A stretch of 64,000 nt of DNA from Candidatus Nitrosacidococcus tergens. Lineage in GTDB: Bacteria; Pseudomonadota; Gammaproteobacteria; Nitrosococcales; Nitrosococcaceae. The notes under the pieces are model-generated. The model was not told the origin of the DNA. It did not search any database and saw nothing but the letters and a program-made list of their open reading frames with translations. The stretch covers positions 1,631,001-1,695,000 of the forward strand of contig NZ_LR778175.1 of NCBI RefSeq assembly GCF_902810445.1, read 5' to 3'. The translations under genes were made by a program, and so were the position numbers. This document shows, piece by piece, positions 51,125-59,638 of this stretch. How positions within the stretch are numbered: the stretch's first letter is position 1; each line of letters begins with the position of its first letter.

Positions 51125-51751
51125 ATGAAACATTTAATTCATGGTCTTTATGCAATTGTAGATACTGGAGTAATTCCCCCCGATCGCTTTCATAATGCAG
51201 CATCTGAAGTACTATTAGGGGGTGCAGATTTAATTCAGTATCGAGATAAAGATCAAAGCCCTGAGCAACGCTATAAACAAGCTATAGACTTACGCCAATT
51301 ATGCAGCCAACACAGTGTACCATTAATTATTAATGATGATATTGAACTTGCTGCTCAAGTTAAGGCAGATGGTGTTCATCTAGGGAAAAGCGATGCTTCT
51401 ATCTTGCTTGCTAGGCAAATTTTAGGAAAGAAAGCGATTATTGGAATCTCTTGTTACAATGAGTTATCTAGAGTAATTGCTGCTTGGGAGACAGGAGCCG
51501 ATTATATTGCCTTAGGTCGATTTTTCCCTTCAATTACCAAACCTAAACCTATTTTTGTCTCACTAGATCTGCTAAAAGAAGTGCGCGAGAAAGTACCACT
51601 ACCCATCGTTGCAATTGGAGGAATTACACCACAAAACGCTCTGCCAATTATTCAAGGAGGAGCTGATGCAATCGCTGTTATTGGTGGTATTTTTCGTCAT
51701 CGAAATATCCGTCAACAAACTATTATCTATAAAAAATTATTTTTAGGTTGA
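51125..51751 (+). CDS. thiE: Thiamine-phosphate synthase
   Basis: 208 residues. ThiE joins the pyrimidine (HMP-PP) and thiazole phosphate to make thiamine phosphate. The TIM-barrel motifs are LYAIVDTGVIPPDRF, GADLIQYRDKDQS (about 36-48), LIINDDIELAAQVKADGVHL (about 76-95), GISCYN, GADYIALGRFFPSITKP and VAIGGITPQNALPII. A TTG six bases further up gives two more residues; ATG 51125 fits the family N-terminus better. No thiamine riboswitch is visible before it. hemL follows after the MscS-type channel gene. Confidence 0.96.
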   Translation: MKHLIHGLYAIVDTGVIPPDRFHNAASEVLLGGADLIQYRDKDQSPEQRYKQAIDLRQLCSQHSVPLIINDDIELAAQVKADGVHLGKSDASILLARQILGKKAIIGISCYNELSRVIAAWETGADYIALGRFFPSITKPKPIFVSLDLLKEVREKVPLPIVAIGGITPQNALPIIQGGADAIAVIGGIFRHRNIRQQTIIYKKLFLG

Positions 51752-51856
51752 ATATAACTTTCTTAGGGGTTCTACAATTATAGATCCCTATTTTTAGGTT
51801 CAGCATGAAAGTGATTTCATCTAAAGTATAAGGCTGAGATTTAGCTAATTTCTTGT

Positions 51857-53560
51857 ATGTTTTTAACAAATATTACTTACCATAAATTCTATAGAGCACT
51901 TTTAGTAATTGTAGTAATTGTTTTTTGTACTCTAGGACAAAGTAGCTTTGCTCAAAATAAGGAAGCATTACTCTACCCTCAAATTAGTGAAATTCAACCT
52001 AATCCTGTTGTTGGCTCTTCGGAACGACAATGGATAAGAATTATAGGTAATCATTTTACTTTTAAATCTACAGTAGCACTGTATCTTGGTGAGAGAGTTT
52101 TTTCTATCCCTCCTGAACGCATAAAACTCATTAGTAGTACTGAGTTAGCAATTTACATTAATGTTTCTACAAAACCTTCTTTATGGAGAGTACAGGTTAA
52201 TAATGGAGGTAGAAATGCTACACCTTTTAGTTTTAGCGTGATTGCCCCTAACTCTGAATCTGAAGAGTCTCAAAGTAAGCTGGAAAGCAAACAAATACCA
52301 GAAATTGCAGAAGTATCTGAACAAGACGAAAATGCTCTGCAAAAAGCAGAGAAAAAAAAGGAAATAGAACTGCTGGATAAAAAAGAAAAGGAAATTCGCG
52401 AGGAAATAGAACAAGCAAAAGCGATTATACAGGAATCAAAAAAAGAAGCAGCACAAGCAGCTACTGAAAAAGCCATTACTGTACAAGAAGTAGAAAAAAA
52501 ATCACAGATCGCAAGTGCTGCTAAAGTACAAGCGGAAACACTTCATAATATAGAAAAAGAAGCATTAGTTGATAATGGTATTAAATCAAGAGTTCAGGAA
52601 TTAATAGAAAAAGTTAGAACTTTTGAGCAAGCTGCTATTGATGGTACAAGTAGGCTTATTGCAGTACAAGCAAAAGAAGAGGCTGCTAAAGAAAAAGTAG
52701 CTGCAAGTGAATCTAAAATAGAAAAATTAAATGCAGAACTTATTCAACTAAAAAAAATAAAAGCTGATCAACTTACTTTGGCTGAAAAACTTATGAATAC
52801 TCTATGGATTATAGTAATTAGCTTTATTATTTGGTTAATTAAAAAAATCATTGTACGGAGATTTGAAAGTCCAGAAATAGAGGAAGAAGAAATACAAGAG
52901 GGCAGCTCTCGTTTGAGAACTCTTGCGTTATTTCTAAGTTGGTTTGGCACACTTCTTATTATTATAGTAGCACTTTATTTAATCCTAGATACATTTGGAA
53001 TTAACATGGCTCCTATTTTAGCTAGCTTAGGATTTCTAGCACTTTCTTTAAGTCTTGGAGGTCAACATTTAGTAAGGGATATTCTTCATGGTACGGTTAT
53101 CTTAATTGAAGGACAGTACAATATTAACGATGTAATTAGGGTTGAGGGAATTATTGCTGATGGGTTTTCAGGACGAGTAGAAAATATTAATTTACGCCGT
53201 ACTCAATTAAGAGATATACGTGGCAGTGCTATTTATATCCCTAATGGTGATATTAGAACGGTAACGAATTTTACTAAAAATTATGGTCGAATAGTGGTTG
53301 ATATTGGGGTACCATTTAAAGAAAATACAGATCGAGTTATGGAAATTATGGAAGAAGTTATGAAGGAGATGCGTCAAGGACCAAAATATGAAAAACTAGT
53401 TAAAAACTTTGAAATGCTTGGTATCGAGAGCCTAAAGAAAGAAGAAATTATCATCCGTTGTCGCTTTAAAACGGTTGCTGGCAAGCAATGGTCCGTTGCT
53501 AGAGAATATCGGCGCAGATTAAAAAGTAGATTTGATAAATTTAGCATAGAGCTTTCATAA
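51857..53560 (+). CDS. MscS-family mechanosensitive channel with IPT-like and coiled-coil N-terminus
   Basis: 567 residues. After a signal peptide (FYRALLVIVVIVFCTLGQSS) comes a beta-rich region like an IPT/TIG domain (PQISEIQPNPVVGSSERQWI, about 40-135). A highly charged coiled coil of about 140 residues follows (KKEIELLDKKEKEIREEIEQ). Then come membrane helices (LWIIVISFIIWLIKKI; TLALFLSWFGTLLIIIVALYL written in the order seen) and the MscS pore and beta domain (ILASLGFLALSLSLGGQHLV, FSGRVENINLRRTQLRD, YIPNGDI). It releases solutes under membrane tension. The added periplasmic part is uncommon and could sense the wall. It lies between thiE and hemL with about 105 bases before it. Confidence 0.9.
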   Translation: MFLTNITYHKFYRALLVIVVIVFCTLGQSSFAQNKEALLYPQISEIQPNPVVGSSERQWIRIIGNHFTFKSTVALYLGERVFSIPPERIKLISSTELAIYINVSTKPSLWRVQVNNGGRNATPFSFSVIAPNSESEESQSKLESKQIPEIAEVSEQDENALQKAEKKKEIELLDKKEKEIREEIEQAKAIIQESKKEAAQAATEKAITVQEVEKKSQIASAAKVQAETLHNIEKEALVDNGIKSRVQELIEKVRTFEQAAIDGTSRLIAVQAKEEAAKEKVAASESKIEKLNAELIQLKKIKADQLTLAEKLMNTLWIIVISFIIWLIKKIIVRRFESPEIEEEEIQEGSSRLRTLALFLSWFGTLLIIIVALYLILDTFGINMAPILASLGFLALSLSLGGQHLVRDILHGTVILIEGQYNINDVIRVEGIIADGFSGRVENINLRRTQLRDIRGSAIYIPNGDIRTVTNFTKNYGRIVVDIGVPFKENTDRVMEIMEEVMKEMRQGPKYEKLVKNFEMLGIESLKKEEIIIRCRFKTVAGKQWSVAREYRRRLKSRFDKFSIELS

Positions 53561-53606
53561 CTTATTAAATATAATATATTTTCAACTATTGAGACCTTAA
53601 TAGACT

Positions 53607-54887
53607 ATGGATCATATCAATAATTTATTTCAGCAAGCACAAAATTATATTCCTGGTGGGGTAAATTCTCCAGTACGTGCTTTTAAAAGCGTAGGTGGTG
53701 ATCCTATTTTTTTCACTCATGGTAAAGGTCCCTATTTATACGATGTAAATGATCGTCCCTACGTTGATTATGTTTGCTCATGGGGACCTTTGATTGTAGG
53801 TCATGCTCATCCAGAAGTGATTGATTCGGTTCAAAGAGCAGCAGAGCAAGGCTTAGGTTTTGGAGCACCTACACCTATTGAAGTGACAATGGCAGAAACT
53901 CTTTGTCGTTTAGTACCTAGTATGGATTTAGTTCGTATGGTGAGTTCAGGTACTGAAGCTACTATGAGTGCTATTCGGTTAGCACGAGGATTTACTAAGC
54001 GGGATAAAATATTAAAGTTTGAAGGTTGTTACCATGGGCATGGAGATTCTCTATTAGTTAAGGCAGGATCTGGGGCTTTAACTTTAGGCGTACCTACCTC
54101 CGGAGGTATTCCTGCAGTTATTGCGGAACAAACAATTGTTCTTCCTTATAACGACTTGGAAACAGTACAGAAAGCCTTTCGACAATTTGGTAATGATATT
54201 GCGGCAGTTATTGTCGAGCCTGTAGCAGGAAATATGAACTGCATACTACCGAGTCTTGGTTTTTTAGCAGGGCTAAGGAAAGTATGTGATGATTATGATA
54301 GTGTCCTTATTTTTGACGAAGTCATGACTGGATTTCGAGTAGCATTAGGTGGAGCGCAGTCTCTCTATAATATTACTCCTGATCTTACTACCTTAGGAAA
54401 GATAGTTGGCGGAGGATTACCTGTAGCTGCTTTTGGAGGAAAAAAAGAAATTATGGAGATGATCGCACCTTTAGGTCCTGTATATCAAGCAGGAACGCTC
54501 TCTGGTAATCCAGTAGCAATGGCCGCGGGACTAGCCACATTAAAGCTTATTCAGGCTCCAGATTTTTACAAAAATTTAACTAATCAAACCCAAAAATTAG
54601 TTCAAGGACTCCTTACTCGAGCAGAAGCAGCAGGTATTCATATGACTGCAAACCAAGTGGGTGGTATGTTTGGTCTCTTTTTTACTGATCAAAAAGAAGT
54701 CACAAACTACCATCAGGCTACTCACTGTAATTCTGATCGTTTTAAATCTTTCTTTCATGAAATGCTCAAAGAAGGGATTTATTTTGCCCCATCCGCATTT
54801 GAAGCAAGCTTTGTCTCTAGTGCTCACGGAGATAAAGAAATAGAGGCTACTCATCTAATAGCAGAAAAAGTATTTTCTCGTATCTAA
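53607..54887 (+). CDS. hemL: Glutamate-1-semialdehyde aminomutase
   Basis: 426 residues, PLP enzyme making 5-aminolevulinate for haem from glutamate-1-semialdehyde. Seen: YIPGGVNSPVRAFKSVGGDP (near the N-terminus), VSSGTEATMSAIRLARGFT, EGCYHGHGDSLLVKAGSGAL, LIFDEVMTGFRVALGGAQS and TLGKIVGGGLPVAAFGGKK with the PLP lysine at about 265. Presence of HemL means the C5 pathway. The order with rubredoxin and thiE is typical; a hairpin follows the gene. Confidence 0.98.
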   Translation: MDHINNLFQQAQNYIPGGVNSPVRAFKSVGGDPIFFTHGKGPYLYDVNDRPYVDYVCSWGPLIVGHAHPEVIDSVQRAAEQGLGFGAPTPIEVTMAETLCRLVPSMDLVRMVSSGTEATMSAIRLARGFTKRDKILKFEGCYHGHGDSLLVKAGSGALTLGVPTSGGIPAVIAEQTIVLPYNDLETVQKAFRQFGNDIAAVIVEPVAGNMNCILPSLGFLAGLRKVCDDYDSVLIFDEVMTGFRVALGGAQSLYNITPDLTTLGKIVGGGLPVAAFGGKKEIMEMIAPLGPVYQAGTLSGNPVAMAAGLATLKLIQAPDFYKNLTNQTQKLVQGLLTRAEAAGIHMTANQVGGMFGLFFTDQKEVTNYHQATHCNSDRFKSFFHEMLKEGIYFAPSAFEASFVSSAHGDKEIEATHLIAEKVFSRI

Positions 54888-54903
54888 TACTCTTTATAAA
54901 TTC

Positions 54904-54941
54904 TTAAGGGAGATAGCCTATTAATTTATGCTATCTCTTAA
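54904..54941 (+). terminator. Hairpin after hemL
   Basis: TTAAGGGAGATAGC-(short loop)-GCTATCTCTTAA, one bulged G; a stem of about 12 pairs 16 bases after the hemL stop. There is no good T-run, so it may be a weak terminator or mRNA stabiliser. Confidence 0.55.
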
Positions 54942-55008
54942 TCCTATTTAGCTTATCTCCTAAATTTAAAGAAGATAAAGCGATAAAAATCTTACCTATT
55001 AGCATTTC

Positions 55009-57165
55009 ATGGATGCTTCCATTTCTCTGCTACACTCTTTAAATAAAAGCCAACAAGAAGCTGTAAGTATTCCCCAAGGCCATTGTTTAGTACTTGCTGG
55101 TGCAGGCAGCGGAAAAACTCGAGTGCTTACTCATCGGGTAGCATGGCTTGTTAAAAATCAAAATATCTCTCCGTCTACTTTTTTAGTAGTTACCTTTACT
55201 AATAAAGCTGCAGGAGAGATGCAAAAAAGAATAGAATCCCTTTTAAACCAATCTACCAAATTCCTATGGATAGGGACTTTCCATAGCCTTGCCTATCGTT
55301 TTTTACGTATTCACTATCAAGAGGCAAAACTTCCTAAAGAATTTCAAATTTTGGATTCTGAGGATCAACTCCGTTTAATTCGTCAAACTTTAAAAAATCA
55401 TAACTTAGTTGATGAAACCAAATGGCCTCCTCGAAAAATACAATGGTTTATTAATCACCATAAAGATAAGGGGGAATATCCTCAACATATCCCAGATGAT
55501 GGCAACCCAGATATCCAAAAAATGGTACAGATATACCTTGAATACCAAAATTACTGTGAACGAAATGGCTTAGTAGATTTTACTGAATTATTATTACGAT
55601 CTTATAAATTATGGCAGTACTACCCCGAGCTACTGAGGCACTATCAAACCAGATTTACTCATATTTTTGTTGATGAATTTCAAGATACTAATGCTATTCA
55701 ATACGAATGGCTCCGACTACTTATTGGCCGACAGGGAACATTGTTTGCGGTAGGTGATGATGATCAAGCGATTTATGGCTGGCGAGGTGCTCGAGTGGAA
55801 AATATCCAACAGCTTACTCTCGATTTTCCCTCTATTCATACTATTCGCTTAGAGCAAAACTATCGCTCTACCAGTACTATTCTTGCAGCTGCTAATGCTG
55901 TGATTTCTTGCAATAAAGCAAGGTTAGGCAAAAATTTATGGACAGAAGGTAAAAAGGGCATTCCTATCCAAATTTATAGCGGTTCTAATGAACAGGAAGA
56001 AGCACACTTTTGCCTTATCCAAATTTTAAATTGGAGGAATCAGGGAGGTAGCTATGCTGATATAGCACTACTTTATCGTACTAATGCTCAGTCCCGTATT
56101 TTTGAAGATATCCTATTTCAGCATAAAATTCCCTATCGGATACATGGTGGATTACGGTTTTTCGAAAGAGCAGAAATTAAAAATATTCTTGCTTACTTAC
56201 GCCTATTCATTCAAAGAGAGAGTGACCCTGTATTTGAACGTATTATTAATATGCCTCCTCGGGGTATTGGTGCACAAACCCTTTCTCAAATACGAGAATA
56301 TGCTCAGGATCAAACTATTTCTCTATGGCAAGCTACAACACAGCTTTTAGCACAAAAAGCCTTCACGCCACGGAGTACTCAGGCGCTCAACAATTTTTGC
56401 CAGTTTATTCAAGATATAGAAATAGTATTTCAATCTAGCTCTTTACCCCAATTTACTGAGTATGTTCTTAAAAAAAGTGGTTTAGTTACACATTATGAAA
56501 AAGATAAAAGCGAGCGTGGTCAAGCACGGCTAGATAATCTTAAAGAGCTTATTCAGGCTATCGCCCAATTTCAGCCAGAGGATCAGAATCTAGAAAGGCT
56601 ATCTGCATTTCTTGCCTATACTACCCTTGGAGAAGCAGATCCTCAACAAGCACAGCAGACTAATACTTATGTGCAACTAATGACATTACATGCAGCTAAA
56701 GGGTTAGAATTTCCTTTAGTTTTTATAGTAGGTATGGAAGAGGGTTTATTTCCAAGTGCTCAATCTTTTTCTAGTTCAAATAAGTTAGAAGAAGAACGTC
56801 GTCTCTGTTATGTAGGGATGACGCGAGCAAAATCTCAGCTCTACCTTACTTATGTAAATTGTCGCCGCCTTTATGGATCAGAAAACTATCCTGAACCTTC
56901 TCGATTTATCACTGAAATTCCTAACCAGCTTACCCAAGAATTAGGGATGCACCAGATCCAAACTTCCCAACCCGCCTCTTCCAAAGAAATTCTCTTAAAA
57001 AATATACAACTTAGAAAGGGGCAACGAGTATATCATCCTAAATTTGGAGAAGGTATTTTATTAGCCATCATCGGAGAGAGAGAGACTGCAGAGGTAGAAG
57101 TAAAGTTTTATTCCTTTGGTATAAAACGGCTAGCATTGATATATGCTAAGCTCCGACCTATTTAG
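55009..57165 (+). CDS. uvrD: DNA helicase II, UvrD
   Basis: 718 residues, superfamily 1 3'-5' helicase used in mismatch and excision repair. It begins DASISLLHSLNKSQQEAVSI as UvrD does, with Walker A AGAGSGKT (about 30-37), VTFTNKAAGEMQKRI, FQILDSEDQLRLIRQ, Walker B VDEFQDTNAIQYEWL (about 221-235), GDDDQAIYGWRGA, EQNYRST and TLHAAKGLEFPLVFIVG, VGMTRA. E. coli UvrD is 720 residues. UvrA is also encoded in the window, at the far left. Confidence 0.97.
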   Translation: MDASISLLHSLNKSQQEAVSIPQGHCLVLAGAGSGKTRVLTHRVAWLVKNQNISPSTFLVVTFTNKAAGEMQKRIESLLNQSTKFLWIGTFHSLAYRFLRIHYQEAKLPKEFQILDSEDQLRLIRQTLKNHNLVDETKWPPRKIQWFINHHKDKGEYPQHIPDDGNPDIQKMVQIYLEYQNYCERNGLVDFTELLLRSYKLWQYYPELLRHYQTRFTHIFVDEFQDTNAIQYEWLRLLIGRQGTLFAVGDDDQAIYGWRGARVENIQQLTLDFPSIHTIRLEQNYRSTSTILAAANAVISCNKARLGKNLWTEGKKGIPIQIYSGSNEQEEAHFCLIQILNWRNQGGSYADIALLYRTNAQSRIFEDILFQHKIPYRIHGGLRFFERAEIKNILAYLRLFIQRESDPVFERIINMPPRGIGAQTLSQIREYAQDQTISLWQATTQLLAQKAFTPRSTQALNNFCQFIQDIEIVFQSSSLPQFTEYVLKKSGLVTHYEKDKSERGQARLDNLKELIQAIAQFQPEDQNLERLSAFLAYTTLGEADPQQAQQTNTYVQLMTLHAAKGLEFPLVFIVGMEEGLFPSAQSFSSSNKLEEERRLCYVGMTRAKSQLYLTYVNCRRLYGSENYPEPSRFITEIPNQLTQELGMHQIQTSQPASSKEILLKNIQLRKGQRVYHPKFGEGILLAIIGERETAEVEVKFYSFGIKRLALIYAKLRPI

Positions 57166-57230
57166 CTATTTATAATCTTCCCCTAACCTCTCTTATCTGC
57201 GGGGTTTTACTGTTTAATCAATCAAAATAA

Positions 57231-57395
57231 ATGATGCTTTATTGCAGAATTAAGCTTTTCTTTATTTTTTTATTGTTTAAGAAGAAACACAAAGAAACTT
57301 ACCTAACAGTAGAGCAACTAATTGAACGATTCGTTTCAGTGATTAGTTCTAATGGCATAAGTAATCGTCGCCCAGTAGTACTTATGACAATATGA
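57231..57395 (+). CDS. Possible 54-residue small protein
   Basis: An open frame from ATG 57231 to TGA 57393-57395 with a hydrophobic start (KLFFIFLLFKKK) followed by a protein-like stretch (YLTVEQLIERFVSVISSNG, then SNRRPVVLMTI). There is no convincing ribosome site and no family I recognise. It is the only frame of note in the roughly 460 bases between uvrD and the first ENGWWWNP gene; the rest shows nothing. It may be a gene remnant or chance. Confidence 0.25.
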   Translation: MMLYCRIKLFFIFLLFKKKHKETYLTVEQLIERFVSVISSNGISNRRPVVLMTI

Positions 57396-57625
57396 CTTAT
57401 CCTATTTTAATGGAATGAAAAAGTATTGAACATATAGGGATTAATAAATATGACTTAAGCCTATACAATGGGTCAGCCTTGATGTAATCCTAAGAGTAAT
57501 ATTAACCTTTTAGCTATAAATAAACAAATAACGATATATTTTTATTATTTTTTATTTGAAGAAGTCAATTAAAACAATATATACTTACTTTTCCAAAAAA
57601 AACATCATACTTAATGAGGAAAACC

Positions 57626-58588
57626 ATGATTATCAAAAAAAAATCATATATATTACCTTTACTATCTTTAATTTTTTTCACCCACTCAGCTTTTGCGATA
57701 CAGTTCTATCCAGAAAATGGTTGGTGGTGGAATCCCCAGCAATCTGGAAGTGGCTATAATATTGAAGTACAAAATGATACCTTGTTTATTGCTACCTTTG
57801 TTTATGATAATCAGGGACAACCTACTTGGTTTTCAGGAAGTGCTAATAATTTAAGCAGCAGTGACAGCACTGTTGTTGTTGCACTACAAAAATCAGAAGG
57901 TGGTGCTTGTTTAGGCTGTACTTATACTGCCCCACAAACTGGAGATGCTGGTATTCCGCTTACCCTAAGCTTCACTGATGAAGGTCATGGCACAGTAGTG
58001 ATTAATGGTCAATCTACTCCTATTGAGCGATTTGATTTTGCCTATGGAGATGGATTAGCTATCCTCCAAGGATCGTGGGTTGTCAGTGCGCCCTTTACTT
58101 CTAGCACTACTACAGCAGCTGCTAGCGACTTTGGTTATACTGATATCCTTGCTTATACTCAGGTCAATAGCAGTGGTCAAGCATCGGGTCAAGGACTTGC
58201 AGGACAAACTATCGCAGCCCAAGGAAGCAGTAATAACTCTTTTATTAGTCGTACCCAAGCATCTGCACAACAAGATTTAGTTGCATCGTTCATGCTTATT
58301 GGGTTAAACACTATTTTTGGAACAGCAGCATTAGTAGATTCTACTGCTAGCGATTCTGAGATTAGTACTGCATTAACTAATGCGGTAAATAATAATGCGA
58401 TATTTATCGGTTATCGTGCTACTCCTATATTAGGACTACCTAGTAGCAGTCAACAACCTACTTCCGTCAAAGTCCAGTCTATTAACGAATCTACTAATAG
58501 TTCTATAAAGAATTTTCCTAAAGCAACAGATTTAATAGATTCAATTAAATTAGAAACTACTGGAATAGAAATCCCAAGCTTTAAGTAA
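57626..58588 (+). CDS. Exported ENGWWWNP-module protein 1
   Basis: 320 residues. Signal peptide (KKSYILPLLSLIFFTHSAFA), then the Trp-rich module PENGWWWNPQQSGSGYNIEV (about 29-48) continuing TLFIATFVYDNQGQPTWFSG. A CxxC pair follows (GGACLGCTYTAP, about 91-102), and the module closes with LSFTDEGHGTVVINGQ and PIERFDF. A second half begins ILQGSWVVSAPFTSS and ends with a Ser/Asn-rich tail. An ATG at 57614 lies upstream, but AGGA sits 6 bases before ATG 57626, chosen here. I know modules with this opening from hypothetical secreted proteins of gammaproteobacteria, without a defined function. It is the first of four paralogues, ended by a hairpin terminator. Confidence 0.8.
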   Translation: MIIKKKSYILPLLSLIFFTHSAFAIQFYPENGWWWNPQQSGSGYNIEVQNDTLFIATFVYDNQGQPTWFSGSANNLSSSDSTVVVALQKSEGGACLGCTYTAPQTGDAGIPLTLSFTDEGHGTVVINGQSTPIERFDFAYGDGLAILQGSWVVSAPFTSSTTTAAASDFGYTDILAYTQVNSSGQASGQGLAGQTIAAQGSSNNSFISRTQASAQQDLVASFMLIGLNTIFGTAALVDSTASDSEISTALTNAVNNNAIFIGYRATPILGLPSSSQQPTSVKVQSINESTNSSIKNFPKATDLIDSIKLETTGIEIPSFK

Positions 58589-58618
58589 TTATTAATTTTT
58601 TGCGATATATTACTAATA

Positions 58619-58651
58619 TAGGCTACCCACCTATTTTTGGTGAGTAGCCTA
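58619..58651 (+). terminator. Hairpin after ENGWWWNP gene 1
   Basis: TAGGCTACCCACC-TATTTTT-GGTGAGTAGCCTA: a stem of about 12 pairs with one mismatch, followed by AAATTTATTT. It separates paralogue 1 from paralogues 2 and 3. Confidence 0.7.
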
Positions 58652-58768
58652 AATTTATTTATCCTGTTAAATTATGCACTTACTATTAAAAATAGCTAGT
58701 TTAGGAGGGCTAGTAAAAAAATCAATATAAACATATAAAAACCATTAATACCAAGAGAAATAAAGTTT

Positions 58769-59626
58769 ATGAAAATTATCTATAAACTAATATTTAGTAT
58801 TTTTTTTTTATTCCTTACCAAATATGCCATTGCGGCTTCTCCAGAAAATGGCTGGTGGTGGAATTCTGATCAGTCAGGAATAGGCTATAGCATAGAAACT
58901 CAAGATAATACTTTATTTGTAACTACCTTTACTTACGATAGTAAGGGTAATCCTATCTGGTACTCTGGATCTGGATTATTATCAAACGATATAACAACCA
59001 TAAATCTTCTCCAATCTATTGGGGGGTCTTGCTTTACTTGTGCTTACACGGCAGCTATAACAAGTGATAGTGGGATGGAAATTAACTTTAGTTTTACCGA
59101 TTCAGGCCATGGTAATGCCACTGTAGACAATCAAACCATTCCAATTGAGCGATTTAATTTTGGTTACGAAGAAAACGATTTGCGTATTATAGGTAACTGG
59201 ACTATAAGTGCCCCTTTTATCAACAGATCAAACGACATTTATGGATTCTCTAGCGTGGTTTCATATATTCCAAGTAGTGATTCAGTAATAGGTAAAAGCA
59301 TATCTGGGAGTAGCCAATTATTCATTACAAAGGAAAATTCAGACGTATTTATTACAACCCTGCCAATCTCTAACCAAGAGAATTTAGTAGCTGCTTTTAT
59401 ATTTAATGGCTTAAATGAAATTCAAGGAAAAGCAGTGATACTTGATTCTGGTGCTACAGAGCAAGAAATGGGTAATGCACTTAATCAAGATGGAACCTTA
59501 TTAATTGGGTTTCGAAATAATTTAATAATTAACACACCATCTGATCAAAGCTCTAGTATGTCACTCATTACGAATAGTCAGGTAGATACGGCTATTAAAA
59601 ATATAGATTTTTCAGTAACTCCTTAA
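58769..59626 (+). CDS. Exported ENGWWWNP-module protein 2
   Basis: 285 residues. Signal peptide (LIFSIFFLFLTKYAIAA), module SPENGWWWNSDQSGIGYSIE with TLFVTTFTYDSKGNPIWYSG. The CxxC pair is GGSCFTCAYT, then FSFTDSGHGNATVDNQ and IPIERFNF. The second half opens RIIGNWTISAPFINRS and holds a FSSVVSYIP strand; the C-terminus has a polar Ser/Asn tail. Related to paralogue 1 over its whole length. Twelve bases separate it from the large paralogue 3, so the two form an operon and are likely to act together. No enzyme motif is visible. Confidence 0.8.
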   Translation: MKIIYKLIFSIFFLFLTKYAIAASPENGWWWNSDQSGIGYSIETQDNTLFVTTFTYDSKGNPIWYSGSGLLSNDITTINLLQSIGGSCFTCAYTAAITSDSGMEINFSFTDSGHGNATVDNQTIPIERFNFGYEENDLRIIGNWTISAPFINRSNDIYGFSSVVSYIPSSDSVIGKSISGSSQLFITKENSDVFITTLPISNQENLVAAFIFNGLNEIQGKAVILDSGATEQEMGNALNQDGTLLIGFRNNLIINTPSDQSSSMSLITNSQVDTAIKNIDFSVTP

Positions 59627-59638
59627 GGAAATATTGTA

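Noticed and set aside
51820..51850. GGCTGAGAT near thiE, resembling the CTGAGA box of a TPP riboswitch
   Set aside because: It is downstream of thiE, before the MscS gene, and the companion ACCC...GAACCTGA part is missing; no riboswitch fold is seen before thiE either.
57180..57208. CCCC...GGGGTTTT after uvrD as a terminator
   Set aside because: Only four base pairs with a 17-base loop; too weak to call, although transcription must end somewhere here.
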